A model generated the notes under the pieces. The model had not been told where the DNA came from and made no database searches. It saw nothing but the letters and a program-made list of their open reading frames with translations. A program made the translations under genes and the position numbers. Below are positions 24,437 to 34,323 of a stretch of DNA of 64,000 nt, in pieces (within the stretch, counting starts at the first letter, position 1; each line of letters opens with the position of its first letter). Source of the DNA: Corynebacterium afermentans subsp. afermentans (GTDB taxonomy: Bacteria; Actinomycetota; Actinomycetes; Mycobacteriales; Mycobacteriaceae); NCBI RefSeq assembly GCF_030408355.1, contig NZ_CP046606.1, positions 310,001 to 374,000 of the forward strand, written 5' to 3'.

Positions 24437-25851
24437 TGGCAGCGTTGCGCGCCGAATGGATCCGCGCCCGTGGCTCCACGCTGTGGTGGCTCGCCAGCGC
24501 CGGGCTGTTAGTTGGCCTTGTGCTGACCGCGTTTTCCCTGATGGGGAGAGCAAACGATGCGTCCGGTCTGCTCCATCCTCAGGGCGTGCTTCTGACCGGC
24601 ATGTCAGCGCCAATCGCCGCGATCTTTGCAGGTGTTGCCGAACACCGCGAGCGTGACGCCCGCTCCGGCGGCACGCTGTGGCGCCCCGCCGCACCTATAG
24701 CCGTCCGGGCGGCCCGGCTGGTGGTGGTCTGGGTGGCGTTGGCGGTATTTGTGATCCTCGACGTCGCGGTGCCGCTTGCGGCCACGGTTGCGTTCGGGGT
24801 GGACGGCGCCGGCCGGGTTGCGCCCGTCGGCCTGTTCATCTTGCTCGGCATGCTCGGCCCAGCAGGCTTAGCTGCGGCTGCAACCCGCCGCATTGGGTTG
24901 CTTCCCACGCTATTGGTCGCATTCGCCTTCACCATCGAGTTGGGGTACTTCGCCGAGCGCGACTGGTGGTGGGCCAACCCCGGCGCCTGGCCCGCCCGCC
25001 TGGCTCTGCCGGCGTTGGGGTTGCACTTCAACCTGCTTCCGCTCGAGCCGGATTCGCCACTAGTCGGCGAGTCTCCCTTACCCGCACTCGCCCTCACCCT
25101 CCTGTTGGCCGCTGTCGGTTTCGCCGCCGGCACACTCACCCCGCGGCGTACGAGGCCCGTTCTGAAGCGCCGCACCACTCACGAAGTGGCTGCTCCCGCT
25201 GCTGCTGGGCCAGCCATACCGCGGCCCGCGCGCACCGGGTTTCTGTCCGCGTGGAAGGGGGTTGCGAGGGCGGGGCGGATGCCGTCGTTAAGCATGGTGC
25301 TTGTGCTGACCGCTCTGGTGCTTCTCTTTGCCACCCGGTATCCGGAAGATGTGCGCCAAGCGCTTTTCGCGTACGCAATCCTCCCGGTCGGCGCGGGCGT
25401 GTTGCCCACGCTAGTGTGGCCGCGGATCCGCCCGGCATGGGCACTGATGCAAGTGGAGCACCCGCGAGTTAGCGCCGCGTTGATGGGCTGGTTTACCAGC
25501 ATTGTTGCGCTTGTTTGCCTGTTCGCAGGTGTCATGACGGGAAGCGCGCGGTTCGGCGCGCTCTCCCTTGTTGCCGGTACCGTTCTTGCCTTTGCGGCGT
25601 TAGCTGTGACCGTGCGCTTCGGCGTGATGTGGACGTTGGCGGCGACCGTTTTGGTCACGATTGTTTCCGCCACGATCGGCGGCGACGTGTTGGCGGAGTC
25701 CTTCCTGTGGATCGCCGCAGTGCCCGCTTGGCCGGTGACAGCTACCGGCCCGCGTATCTGGGTCGCGCTAGCGGTTGGCGCAGTCTTGTTAGCCGCGCTG
25801 TTGGTTGAGCTGCACCGGGGACTGCGGGGAATACGCCCGGTTCGTCGCTGA
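24436..25851 (+). CDS. ABC exporter membrane protein
   Basis: A 471-residue protein with about twelve membrane segments in two halves joined by a basic loop near residue 240 (TPRRTRPVLKRRTTHE). No catalytic motif is visible. Its start shares one base with the ATPase stop. The two halves look like a tandem of six-segment ABC-2-type permeases, so one copy could make the whole channel. It converges on the gene ending at 25858. Confidence 0.82.
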   Translation: MAALRAEWIRARGSTLWWLASAGLLVGLVLTAFSLMGRANDASGLLHPQGVLLTGMSAPIAAIFAGVAEHRERDARSGGTLWRPAAPIAVRAARLVVVWVALAVFVILDVAVPLAATVAFGVDGAGRVAPVGLFILLGMLGPAGLAAAATRRIGLLPTLLVAFAFTIELGYFAERDWWWANPGAWPARLALPALGLHFNLLPLEPDSPLVGESPLPALALTLLLAAVGFAAGTLTPRRTRPVLKRRTTHEVAAPAAAGPAIPRPARTGFLSAWKGVARAGRMPSLSMVLVLTALVLLFATRYPEDVRQALFAYAILPVGAGVLPTLVWPRIRPAWALMQVEHPRVSAALMGWFTSIVALVCLFAGVMTGSARFGALSLVAGTVLAFAALAVTVRFGVMWTLAATVLVTIVSATIGGDVLAESFLWIAAVPAWPVTATGPRIWVALAVGAVLLAALLVELHRGLRGIRPVRR

Positions 25852-25857
25852 TCCGTG

Positions 25858-26832
25858 CTAACCGGAGCGGTTCAGCGGCCCCTCCGCGTGGTAGCGCCCG
25901 GTGGGGGCGTTGTAGGTGGCGCGCTCGCGGGAGTCGTTGATGGCAAGGTGCCACGTGCCGCCGTTGTCGCAGGTGCCTTCCGTGATGGTCTCGCGGAAAC
26001 CGTCCTGCATCTCCTCGCCGGCGGAGGCGTTCACCGGCTCGAGGAAACCGGTGCAGCCGAGGTCCGGGTAGGTCACCGGGACGCGGCCTTCGCCGTGGCG
26101 GGCGCCGAACTGCACTCGGTAGGACTGCCCGTTGAGCTCCGGGATGTCGGAGACTTGCTTCATGGAGCCTTCGCGCGGGACGGTCAGCGGGTCGGGCTGG
26201 TCCAGCTCCGTCAGCTGCGTGGAGTCTGTGCTCGGGGTCCAGTGGATCAAGGTCACGCCGCTCAGCGGATTGCCCACGACGGTCTCCTCCGGGCCGAACG
26301 CCTTGACCAGGCGGTTGCCGTGCAGTTCGAACTGGGTCGCGGTCAGCGTCGTGCCGTCCGACTCGTACTGCGTCAGTCCCGGCTGCACGCCGGCGGTGAA
26401 TACGGTGGGATAGGTGTTGTCCGCCGAATCGACCAGGTAGTCGGTGGTGGCCGTGAGGGTGCCGTCGACAAGCTGCAGCACGCGCACAGGCGCCGGGCCC
26501 TGTGTGCCGGCGCGCAGAAGTAGCTCGAGCTTGGTGTCGCCGTCGACGTCGACGAGGTCGTAGGCGAAGGTGCCGTCGAGGCCGTCGATGTCGGCGAAGT
26601 ATTGCGCCGGGTCCGCGAGAGCCGCGGTGTAGGCGTCGCGCGACGAGGCCGGCGGTGCGGGGAGGTTCTCTTGCTCCGCCACCGGCGCGACGTCGTCGCC
26701 AGCGGGCGGGGCTTGCTCGCTTGCGGGCGGAGCGGCTCCTGGCGCGGGCGGGGCCGCGGAATCGGCGGGCGGCGGCACCTCCTTTACGGAGCCGGTGTCA
26801 GCGGTGGTGGGGGAGTTCGTTTCGAGTGCCAC
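25858..26832 (-). CDS. Protein of unknown function with Pro/Ala-rich N-terminus
   Basis: A 324-residue protein. Residues 1-62 are Pro/Ala-rich (PPADSAAPPAPGAAPPASEQ). The remaining domain is rich in beta-prone sequence and has DVDGDTKLELLLRAG, as in proteins with Ca-binding or FG-GAP-like repeats; two cysteines (GCTGF, GTCDNGG) may pair. Extracellular proteins of this kind usually have a signal peptide or membrane anchor, but none is seen. The GTG start lies directly after the menB stop, so translation depends on menB. Confidence 0.65.
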   Translation of the reverse strand: MALETNSPTTADTGSVKEVPPPADSAAPPAPGAAPPASEQAPPAGDDVAPVAEQENLPAPPASSRDAYTAALADPAQYFADIDGLDGTFAYDLVDVDGDTKLELLLRAGTQGPAPVRVLQLVDGTLTATTDYLVDSADNTYPTVFTAGVQPGLTQYESDGTTLTATQFELHGNRLVKAFGPEETVVGNPLSGVTLIHWTPSTDSTQLTELDQPDPLTVPREGSMKQVSDIPELNGQSYRVQFGARHGEGRVPVTYPDLGCTGFLEPVNASAGEEMQDGFRETITEGTCDNGGTWHLAINDSRERATYNAPTGRYHAEGPLNRSG

Positions 26833-27765
26833 CTAGTAATAGAACGGGAACTCGTCCCAGCGCGGCGGGCGCTTTTCCAAAAACGAGTCGCGGCCCTCCA
26901 CGGCCTCGTCGGTCATGTACGCCAGGCGGGTGGCCTCGCCGGCGAAGACTTGCTGGCCCATCAGGCCGTCGTCCACAAGGTTGAACGCGAACTTCAGCAT
27001 GCGCTGCGCGGTGGGGGATTTGCCGTTGATTTCGCGGGCGACCTGGATCGCCTCGTCCTCAAGCGACGCGTGGTCGGCCACGATGTTTACCGCGCCCATG
27101 CGCTGCATCTCTTCGGCCGAGTAGGTCCGGCCCAAAAAGAAGATCTCGCGGGCGAACTTCTGCCCCACCATCTTGGCCAGGTACGCCGAGCCGTAGCCGG
27201 CGTCGAAGGAGCCCACGTCCGCGTCGGTCTGCTTGAACCGCGCCTCCTCCTTCGAGGCGATGGTCATGTCGCACACCACGTGCAGCGAGTGCCCGCCGCC
27301 GGCCGCCCAACCGTTGACCACGGCGATGACCACCTTCGGCATCGTGCGGATCAACCGCTGCACCTCCAAGATGTGCAGGCGCCCGCCCTCGGCCTTCACG
27401 CGCGCTTGATCGACGGTCTCCGCGGTCTCGCCGCCGGCGTACTGGTAGCCGGAGCGGCCGCGGATGCGCTGGTCGCCGCCGGAGCAAAACGCCCAGCCGC
27501 CGTCTTTCTCGCTCGGCCCGTTGCCGGTCAGCAGCACCACGCCTACCGACGGATCGCGCCGGGCGTGATCCAGCGCGGTGTACAGCTCGTCCACGGTGTG
27601 GGGGCGAAACGCGTTGCGCACCTCAGGGCGGTCGAACGCGATGCGCACGGTGCCGTCGGCACGCGTGTCGCCCACGTGGCGGTGGTAGGTGATGTCCGTG
27701 AAATCGAAGCCCTCAACTTCGCGCCACTGGCTGGGGTCGAAGGGCTGGGCGGTGGAGTAACTCAT
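26833..27765 (-). CDS. menB: 1,4-Dihydroxy-2-naphthoyl-CoA synthase MenB
   Basis: A 310-residue crotonase-fold enzyme that closes the second ring of menaquinone from o-succinylbenzoyl-CoA. The oxyanion region FCSGGDQRIRG, VNGWAAGGGHSLHVVCDMTIAS and the DVGSFDAGYGSAYLAK stretch are diagnostic for MenB rather than other crotonases. The ATG at 27765 is 16 bp from the divergent menC start, so any menB promoter must lie inside menC. Confidence 0.96.
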   Translation of the reverse strand: MSYSTAQPFDPSQWREVEGFDFTDITYHRHVGDTRADGTVRIAFDRPEVRNAFRPHTVDELYTALDHARRDPSVGVVLLTGNGPSEKDGGWAFCSGGDQRIRGRSGYQYAGGETAETVDQARVKAEGGRLHILEVQRLIRTMPKVVIAVVNGWAAGGGHSLHVVCDMTIASKEEARFKQTDADVGSFDAGYGSAYLAKMVGQKFAREIFFLGRTYSAEEMQRMGAVNIVADHASLEDEAIQVAREINGKSPTAQRMLKFAFNLVDDGLMGQQVFAGEATRLAYMTDEAVEGRDSFLEKRPPRWDEFPFYY

Positions 27766-27781
27766 GCCTACACTTTGCACC

Positions 27782-28744
27782 ATGCTGCCTTCCGCCGACG
27801 AGATCCTCGAGCGCGCCCACGTTGTCGCGCTGCCCATGGCCGTGAAATTCCGCGGCGTGACCACCCGCGAGGCCCTGCTCATCGACGGCCCCGCCGGCTG
27901 GGGCGAATTCTCCCCGTTCACCGAATACGGCCCGCAGGAATCCGCTGCGTGGCTCGCCGCCGGCATCGAGGCCGCGTTCACCGGCCTGCCTGAAGCGCAC
28001 GGCGAAGTCGAGGTCAACGGCACCATCCCGGCGGTCGAGGACGTCGAGCCGGTGCTCGCGCGCTACCCCGGCGTTTCCACCTTCAAAATCAAGGTGGCGG
28101 AGAAGGGGCAATCGCTTGACGACGACCTCCGGCGCGTCAACGCCGTCCGCCGCTTACGCCCCGACGCGACCCTTCGCGTGGACGCCAACCGCGGCTGGAG
28201 CGTCGCTGAGGCCGTCGAGGCCGCCGAGAAGCTCGGCGAGCTGGAGTACATCGAGCAGCCCTGCGCCACCGTGGAGGAACTCGCGGAGGTCCGGCGGCGC
28301 ACCAGCATCCCGATCGCTGCCGACGAGTCCATCCGCCGCGCCGCGGACCCATACCGCGTGGCTGAACTTCAGGCGGCTGATGTGGCGGTGTGCAAGGTGG
28401 CGCCGTTAGGTGGCGTCGATAAGCTTCTGCGCATTGCCCGCGACTTGGACCTCGATGTGACCGTGGCCAGCGCGTTGGACACCGCCGTCGGGATGGACGC
28501 GGGGCTGGTGGCCGCGAAACTTGCCGGCTCGCGGGCGGCGGGGCTGGCCACGCAGCGGCTGTTTGTTGAAGACGTCGCGGAGCCCCGGGAGATCACGGAC
28601 GGGCGCATGGCGGTTACTTGCACTACCCCCGATCCGGACAGACTGCACGCGCTGCAGGCGCCGGCGGCGCGCCGCGACTGGTGGTTCGACCGCGTCCACG
28701 CCTGCGTAGACGTGCTAAAGCAGTGCCCCCGAATCTGGGTGTAA
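27782..28744 (+). CDS. menC: o-Succinylbenzoate synthase MenC
   Basis: A 320-residue enolase-superfamily enzyme that dehydrates SHCHC to o-succinylbenzoate. The catalytic KxK is in TFKIKVAEKG; metal-binding acids are in LRVDANRGW, YIEQP and IAADESI; a late lysine is in VAVCKVAPLGG. This is the short actinobacterial form. The ATG is 7 nt after TACACT without a ribosome-binding site, a clear leaderless candidate, and the promoter overlaps the beginning of menB. Confidence 0.93.
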   Translation: MLPSADEILERAHVVALPMAVKFRGVTTREALLIDGPAGWGEFSPFTEYGPQESAAWLAAGIEAAFTGLPEAHGEVEVNGTIPAVEDVEPVLARYPGVSTFKIKVAEKGQSLDDDLRRVNAVRRLRPDATLRVDANRGWSVAEAVEAAEKLGELEYIEQPCATVEELAEVRRRTSIPIAADESIRRAADPYRVAELQAADVAVCKVAPLGGVDKLLRIARDLDLDVTVASALDTAVGMDAGLVAAKLAGSRAAGLATQRLFVEDVAEPREITDGRMAVTCTTPDPDRLHALQAPAARRDWWFDRVHACVDVLKQCPRIWV

Positions 28745-28793
28745 TTTCGGAAACGGGTGTGTGGGATAGGGGGTGTCCGCTAACCTTTCGCCC

Positions 28794-30374
28794 ATGTCGA
28801 CTCCCGTGATCCACGAATCCGCCGCGCTTTCCGACGGCGACCTCGCCAAAGCGCCCGAACCCGGCGAGTGGCGCCGCCAACTTATCGGCCTGATCACCGG
28901 CGTGATCCTCGCCGCGCTCGTCTACTTCTTCTTCCCCTCCGGCGCGGCGGACACCGTCGCCCAGTCCTCCGGCGCGAAGGAAGGCGTGGAGTACTCCGCC
29001 GACACCATGCGTATCGTCGCCGCCACCACCGTGCTCATGGGCGCGTGGTGGATGACCGAGGCGATCCCGCTGGCCGCCACCGCACTGCTGCCGATTGCCG
29101 TGTTCCCGCTGGCAGGCGTGGCGCCATTTAAAGACGTCTCTTCGCCCTACGCGTCCGCGACGATCTTTTTGTTCATGGGCGGCTTCCTGATGGCCCTGGG
29201 CCTGCAGCGCTGGAACCTGCACCGCCGCCTGGCCCTGATGGTGGTCAAGGTGGTGGGCACTAGCCCGAAGCGCATCATTTTGGGCTTCATGCTGGCCACC
29301 GGGTTCATGTCGATGTGGGTGTCCAACACCGCAACCGCCGTGGTGATGCTGCCCATCGGCACCTCCGTGCTCATGCTCACCGCGGACACCGTCGGCGGGA
29401 TGAAAAACCAGAAGCGCTTCGCCACCGCGCTCATGCTGGCGATCGCGTACTCGGCGTCCATCGGCTCGCTGGCAACACTTATCGGCACCCCGCCGAACGC
29501 GCTGCTGAAGGGCTACATGGAAGAAGCCCACGGCATCGTCATCGGCTTCGGCGAGTGGATGCTGGTGGGCCTGCCGGTGGCTGTGGTCTTTACCTTCATC
29601 GCGTGGTGGGTGCTCATCACCGTGTTCAAACCTGAGGTGGACACCATCCCGGGCGGGCGCGAGCTCATCGACGCCGAGCTGAAAAAGCTCGGCCCCTGGA
29701 CCTTCCCCCAGGTCGCAGTCGGTGTGATCTTCCTGGTGGCCGCACTGGCGTGGATCTTCATCCCGCTGGGCCGCAACCAGTTCGGCTGGGACTTCCCGTA
29801 CGACGACGCCATTGTGGGCATCATCGCCGGCCTGCTCATGTTCATCGTGCCCGGCACCGCCAACGGCAAGCGCCTTTTGGACTGGGAGACGGCCAACGAG
29901 ATGCCGTGGGACGTGCTGCTGCTGTTCGGCGGCGGGCTTTCCCTGTCCGCCATGTTCACCGCCACCGGCCTGTCCCTGTGGATCGGCGAAAAGGCCAAGG
30001 GGCTGGCGTCGCTGCCGATGATCCTGCTCATCTTCGCAGTCGCCGCGCTCGTGCTGCTGCTGACGGAGCTGACCTCCAACACCGCCACCGCCGCAACCTT
30101 CCTGCCGATCATGGGCGGCGTTGCAGTGGGCGTCGGGCTTACCGACGCCACGGAGATGAACGTCATGCTGCTCGCCATCCCGGTGGCACTCGCCGCCACC
30201 TGTGCGTTCATGCTGCCGGTGGCGACCCCGCCGAACGCGATCGCCTACTCCTCCGGCTACGTCACCATGGGCGAGATGATCAAGGGTGGTGTTTGGCTCA
30301 ACGCCATCGCGCTGGTGCTGATCACGCTGGCCACCTACTTCATCGCGGTGCCGGTGTTCGGGCTCGTTCTCTAA
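28794..30374 (+). CDS. DASS-family (SLC13) anion/dicarboxylate sodium symporter
   Basis: A 526-residue carrier with about twelve membrane segments. The family signatures are seen as SNTATAVVMLPIG and, in the second repeat, SNTATAATFLPIMGG with FMLPVATPPNAIAYSSGYV. It probably imports C4-dicarboxylates such as succinate or malate with sodium; C. glutamicum has a similar DccT carrier. The ATG is 7 nt after TAACCT. The stop is followed by a GC-rich dyad (30397-30428) just before the next promoter. Confidence 0.9.
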   Translation: MSTPVIHESAALSDGDLAKAPEPGEWRRQLIGLITGVILAALVYFFFPSGAADTVAQSSGAKEGVEYSADTMRIVAATTVLMGAWWMTEAIPLAATALLPIAVFPLAGVAPFKDVSSPYASATIFLFMGGFLMALGLQRWNLHRRLALMVVKVVGTSPKRIILGFMLATGFMSMWVSNTATAVVMLPIGTSVLMLTADTVGGMKNQKRFATALMLAIAYSASIGSLATLIGTPPNALLKGYMEEAHGIVIGFGEWMLVGLPVAVVFTFIAWWVLITVFKPEVDTIPGGRELIDAELKKLGPWTFPQVAVGVIFLVAALAWIFIPLGRNQFGWDFPYDDAIVGIIAGLLMFIVPGTANGKRLLDWETANEMPWDVLLLFGGGLSLSAMFTATGLSLWIGEKAKGLASLPMILLIFAVAALVLLLTELTSNTATAATFLPIMGGVAVGVGLTDATEMNVMLLAIPVALAATCAFMLPVATPPNAIAYSSGYVTMGEMIKGGVWLNAIALVLITLATYFIAVPVFGLVL

Positions 30375-30442
30375 AGCCTCTAAAGCCCGACACCTTCGCG
30401 CCCCGTCAAGAGCATTTGGCGGGGCGCGCTAGTGTATTTCGC

Positions 30443-30979
30443 ATGGATAACGAGACGAGACAGTACGGCCCCCAGGGTGGCGAGCCGCGCCGCGAGCGTC
30501 CCCGGCAGTACTTCCCGGACCAGTCCCTAAACCAGTACCAGCAACCACAGCCGCAGCCCCGTTACGAGGAGCACTACGCCCAGCCCGCCTACGAGCAGCC
30601 GTACTACGACAACGGCTACGAGCCGGAAGCCGAGAAGGGCACCTCGGCGGGAGCGATCGCGCTCGGCGTGTTCGCGGCGCTGAGCTTCATCGCCGCGGTG
30701 GTGCTTGCCGTGCTGTGGCGCGGCGCCGCCGCGGAGGCGGACAAGCCGCCGGTGACGGAGACCAGCACGGTTACGCAGACCACCACGGAAACCAAGACGG
30801 AGACCACCACCAAGTTCCCGTCCATTTTCCGGGACCGGGACAACCTCACCGCGACGCTGGAGCCGGAGCCCGTGCCGGCGCCGGATCCGGGCGAGCTCGA
30901 GCGCGAGATCCGCGACGGCGCCCGCGACATTTTGGACCAGTTGCGCGGCGGCGCGGACGAGTACTTACAGGAGCAGTAG
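30443..30979 (+). CDS. Membrane-anchored protein of unknown function upstream of menD
   Basis: A 178-residue protein. The N-terminal 60 residues are rich in Gln, Pro and Tyr (NQYQQPQPQPRYEEHYAQ) and should be cytoplasmic and disordered. One membrane segment follows (about 72-92, AIALGVFAALSFIAAVVLAVL), then an external Thr/Glu-rich stalk (VTQTTTETKTETTT) and an amphipathic C-terminus. The ATG is 7 nt after TAGTGT. It abuts menD and is probably cotranscribed with it. I know no function. Confidence 0.75.
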   Translation: MDNETRQYGPQGGEPRRERPRQYFPDQSLNQYQQPQPQPRYEEHYAQPAYEQPYYDNGYEPEAEKGTSAGAIALGVFAALSFIAAVVLAVLWRGAAAEADKPPVTETSTVTQTTTETKTETTTKFPSIFRDRDNLTATLEPEPVPAPDPGELEREIRDGARDILDQLRGGADEYLQEQ

Positions 30980-32596
30980 ATGGCAGCTATGGAGATTGCG
31001 GCGGCGGTGGCGGAGCTCGTCGCGAAGCATTGCACCGATGTGGTCATGAGCCCGGGCTCGCGCAACTCGCCGCTGGCCTACGCGCTTTTGGCGCGCCGCG
31101 ACGTGCGCGTGCACATGCGCATCGACGAGCGCTCCGCCGCCTTCACCGCCCTCGGCCTCGCGCGGGTGCAGCGCCGCCACGTCGCGGTGGTGATGACCTC
31201 CGGCACCGCCGTGGCCAACGCGTACCCGGCGGTGATTGAGGCGCACATGTCGCACACCCCGCTCGCGGTGATCAGCGCGGACCGCCCGGAGCGCCTCGTG
31301 GGCACCGGGGCGAGCCAGACCATCTGGCAGCAGGGCATCTTCAGCCGCTACGCCGAAACGCAGCAGGTGCAATCGCTTGACGACGCCCACGCCGCCTCCT
31401 TTGCCACCCCCCAGGTCCACATCAACGTGGCCCTGGACACCCCGCTGGTGCCGGATCAGCTGCCGGAGCCGGTGGGCGCGCCGCGCCGCGTCGGCCCAGG
31501 AGCGCTCGAGGGGTCGCGCGACTGGGTCGACCACGGCGCGGTGGACGTGGACCTGACCCGCAACACCCTGGTCATCGCCGGCGACGAGGCATGGGAGGTG
31601 CCGGGACACGAGCACGTGCCCACCATCGCCGAACCGACCGCCCCCACGCCGTTCCACCAGGTGCACCCGCTGGCCGCCCGCTTTTTCGCCCAGTCCGAGG
31701 TGTCCATCTCCCACGACGGTGGCGACTTCGCCGCCGACACCAAACCGGAGCAGGTCATTGTGGTGGGCCACCCGACGCTGCACCGCGACGTGATGGCGCT
31801 TTTGGCCGACCCGGACATTGAAGTCATCGGCATCTCGCGCACCGAGACGTTCACCGGCCAGCCCGACAAGCGCGGCTCGCGCGTCAACGCCACCGGCCAG
31901 CCCACGGACACGTGGCTGAAGATCTGCGAGGCGGCCGGCGACGTCGGCGCCGAAACCGTGCGCCAGGCGCTTACGGAAGACGAGTTCGGCTTCACCGGCC
32001 TGCACGTCGCCGCCGCCGTGTGCGACACCCTCGGTGTCGGCGACACGCTGGTGCTCGGCTCGTCCAACCCGGTGCGCGACGCGTCGTTTGTGGGCATACC
32101 CTTCGACGGCGTGTCCACCTACGCCGCGCGCGGCGCCGCGGGCATCGACGGCACCGTCTCCCAGGCCGTGGGCGTGGCGCTTGCCACCCAGGCACTGCGG
32201 CCCGACGAGATCCGTGCCCCGCGCACGCTCGCACTCATGGGGGATCTGACCTTTATCCACGACGCCAACGGCCTGCTCATCGGGCCGGACGAGCCGCGCC
32301 CGGGCAACCTCACGATCGTGGTGGCCAACGACGACGGCGGCGGCATCTTCGAGGCTCTCGAACCAGGCGCAGGCCACCTCCGCGGCGCGTTTGAGCGGGT
32401 GTTTGGCACGCCGCACGGCACGGACGTGGAGAAGCTGGCGGAAGCCTACGGGGCCGACTACCGCCGCGCCGACACCCTCGCCGAGCTCAACGAGGTGCTG
32501 CTGGAGCTCGAATCCCAGCCGAACCCGATCACCGTCGTGGAAGCCGCCACCACCCGCAGCACCCGACGGGTGCTGGCGGCGCGCCTGAACCGATGA
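30980..32596 (+). CDS. menD: SEPHCHC synthase MenD
   Basis: A 538-residue thiamine-diphosphate enzyme that joins isochorismate and 2-oxoglutarate, the first committed step of menaquinone synthesis. The N-terminal [14 protein letters not shown] is the MenD signature and [13 protein letters not shown] holds the ThDP-activating glutamate; the diphosphate-binding part is [15 protein letters not shown] with later [11 protein letters not shown]. It starts right after the upstream stop codon and overlaps the next gene by 4 bp. Confidence 0.96.
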   Translation: MAAMEIAAAVAELVAKHCTDVVMSPGSRNSPLAYALLARRDVRVHMRIDERSAAFTALGLARVQRRHVAVVMTSGTAVANAYPAVIEAHMSHTPLAVISADRPERLVGTGASQTIWQQGIFSRYAETQQVQSLDDAHAASFATPQVHINVALDTPLVPDQLPEPVGAPRRVGPGALEGSRDWVDHGAVDVDLTRNTLVIAGDEAWEVPGHEHVPTIAEPTAPTPFHQVHPLAARFFAQSEVSISHDGGDFAADTKPEQVIVVGHPTLHRDVMALLADPDIEVIGISRTETFTGQPDKRGSRVNATGQPTDTWLKICEAAGDVGAETVRQALTEDEFGFTGLHVAAAVCDTLGVGDTLVLGSSNPVRDASFVGIPFDGVSTYAARGAAGIDGTVSQAVGVALATQALRPDEIRAPRTLALMGDLTFIHDANGLLIGPDEPRPGNLTIVVANDDGGGIFEALEPGAGHLRGAFERVFGTPHGTDVEKLAEAYGADYRRADTLAELNEVLLELESQPNPITVVEAATTRSTRRVLAARLNR

Positions 32597-33003
32597 GGTG
32601 GCGCCGCCGCGCGCACCAGGTGGTGCTCGCGCTCTACGCCTTTGCCACACTCGGCAGCGTGGCAATGGTCGCCGGCCCCGCGCTCAACGACGCCCGCATC
32701 CAGGCCAACCCCGGCCGCGGCACCGCCACCGTCACCGAAGCCGGGCGCATGCGCACGTTCGTGGAGTACCAGACCGAAGACGGCCAGTTGGTCTCCCCGC
32801 CGCGCGGGCTGTTGTACCCGACCGGCCTGGGCGAAGGGCAGCACGTGTGGGTGACCTACGCGAAGTCCGACCCCGACCTGGTCAAGGTGGAAGGCCGCGG
32901 CTGGGCGCTCGCGCTTACCCCCGCCCTGTCGACCTGGGCGGTGGCCACGCTCGTCGCCGCCGGGGCGTGGTTCGCCGTCGGACGGTGGGTACCGGAGGGG
33001 TAA
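32593..33003 (+). CDS. DUF3592 membrane protein, counterpart of M. tuberculosis Rv0556
   Basis: A 136-residue protein with a membrane segment at each end (about 8-27 and 107-127) and a small external domain between them ([21 protein letters not shown]), as in DUF3592 proteins. Its place between menD and the mannosyltransferase gene matches Rv0556 in M. tuberculosis. The start overlaps menD in ATGA. The function is unknown; conservation of the position suggests a link to envelope lipid or quinone metabolism. Confidence 0.8.
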   Translation: MRWRRRAHQVVLALYAFATLGSVAMVAGPALNDARIQANPGRGTATVTEAGRMRTFVEYQTEDGQLVSPPRGLLYPTGLGEGQHVWVTYAKSDPDLVKVEGRGWALALTPALSTWAVATLVAAGAWFAVGRWVPEG

Positions 33004-33067
33004 AAATTCATGTTTGGTTCAACCAAAATTGGCGGCAAATTTGGATTGCAGTGGGAGAGTGCCTGAT

Positions 33068-34291
33068 ATGCGAGTGGGAATCGTGGCGGAGTCTTTCCTG
33101 CCCAACGTCAACGGAGTGACCAATTCGGTGCTGCGCGTGCTCGAGCACCTCAAGCGCGAAGGGCACGAGGCCATGGTGGTCGCCCCCGGCGCGCGCGACT
33201 TCCAGGACGAGATCCCGGACTACCTAGGCTTCGAGATTGTCCGCGTGCCCACCGTGATGGTCCCGCTGGTGGATTCCCTGCCCATCGGTGTGCCCACCAC
33301 CACCGTCGCCGCGGCGCTTTCCGAGTTCAAACCGGACATCATCCACCTGGCCAGCCCGTTCGTCCTCGGCGGGGCGGGCGCGTTCGCCGCGCGCCAGCTC
33401 GGGGTGCCGGCGGTGGCGCTCTACCAGACGGACGTCGCGGGCTTCGCCACCAAGTACCACCTGCCCATGGTGGCGAATTTGGCGTGGGACTGGACGCGCA
33501 CGATTCACAATATGAGCGAGATGACGCTGGCGCCGTCGTCAAGCTATATCCGCATGCTCGAATCCCACGGCATCAACAACGTGCGACACTGGGGCCGCGG
33601 CGTGGACACCGAGCTGTTCAACCCGCAAAAGCGCTCCGACGTGCTGCGCCGCTCCTGGGACCCCACGGGGACGAAGAAGATCGTCGGCTTCGTCGGGCGC
33701 CTGGCCGCGGAGAAGTCGGTGCACCGTCTTGCCCCGCTGCATAGCGACCCGTCGGTCCAACTCGTCATCGTCGGCGACGGCCCGGAGCGCGACTGCCTGG
33801 CCGAGACGCTGCCTTCGGCGGTGTTCACCGGGGCGCTGTCCGGCGAGGAGCTCGCCCGCGCGTACGCGTCGCTGGACCTGTTCGTGCACACCGGTGAGTT
33901 TGAGACGTTCTGCCAGACCGTACAGGAAGCGCAAGCCTCGGGCTTGCCCACGATCGGCCCGCGCGCGGGCGGCCCCATCGACCTGATCAAACACGGCGAC
34001 AACGGGCTTTTGCTCGAGGTGGACACCTTCGAGCAGGAGCTTTACGACGCCGCACGGTGGATCCTCGACGACGCCCGCCACACCACGCTGCAGGCCGCCG
34101 CGCGCGAGTCCGTGGCGGACAAGACCTGGGCCGCGCTCGGCGACCAGCTGCTGGGCTACTACTCCGAGGTCCTGGACGCCTACGAGCGCAACGTGGTGCA
34201 CCTGTTCGGCCGCGATGTGGCCCTGCCGCGCTGGGCGCCGGTACGCCTGGGCCAGCCCCGAAGGCAAGCGCGGCGCGACGACACCGCGTAG
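33068..34291 (+). CDS. mgtA: GDP-mannose-dependent alpha-mannosyltransferase MgtA
   Basis: A 407-residue GT4-family (GT-B fold) enzyme. The acceptor half starts with VGIVAESFLPNVNGVTNSV; the donor half has FVGRLAAEKSVHRL and the EX7E motif in HTGEFETFCQTVQEAQASG. In C. glutamicum the gene at this position (once called pimB) mannosylates glucuronosyl-diacylglycerol on the way to a lipomannan-like glycan; Rv0557 is the mycobacterial equivalent. GGGAG precedes the ATG. PimB' is the main alternative, but synteny supports MgtA. Confidence 0.88.
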   Translation: MRVGIVAESFLPNVNGVTNSVLRVLEHLKREGHEAMVVAPGARDFQDEIPDYLGFEIVRVPTVMVPLVDSLPIGVPTTTVAAALSEFKPDIIHLASPFVLGGAGAFAARQLGVPAVALYQTDVAGFATKYHLPMVANLAWDWTRTIHNMSEMTLAPSSSYIRMLESHGINNVRHWGRGVDTELFNPQKRSDVLRRSWDPTGTKKIVGFVGRLAAEKSVHRLAPLHSDPSVQLVIVGDGPERDCLAETLPSAVFTGALSGEELARAYASLDLFVHTGEFETFCQTVQEAQASGLPTIGPRAGGPIDLIKHGDNGLLLEVDTFEQELYDAARWILDDARHTTLQAAARESVADKTWAALGDQLLGYYSEVLDAYERNVVHLFGRDVALPRWAPVRLGQPRRQARRDDTA

Positions 34292-34323
34292 GCGCATGCG
34301 CGCCGCCAAGTAGAGTGGCGAGC

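Noticed and set aside
30397..30428. GC-rich 9-bp dyad after the DASS gene as a terminator
   Set aside because: The stem CGCGCCCCG/CGGGGCGCG is exact but it is followed by CTAGTGTATT, the next promoter, with no T-run.
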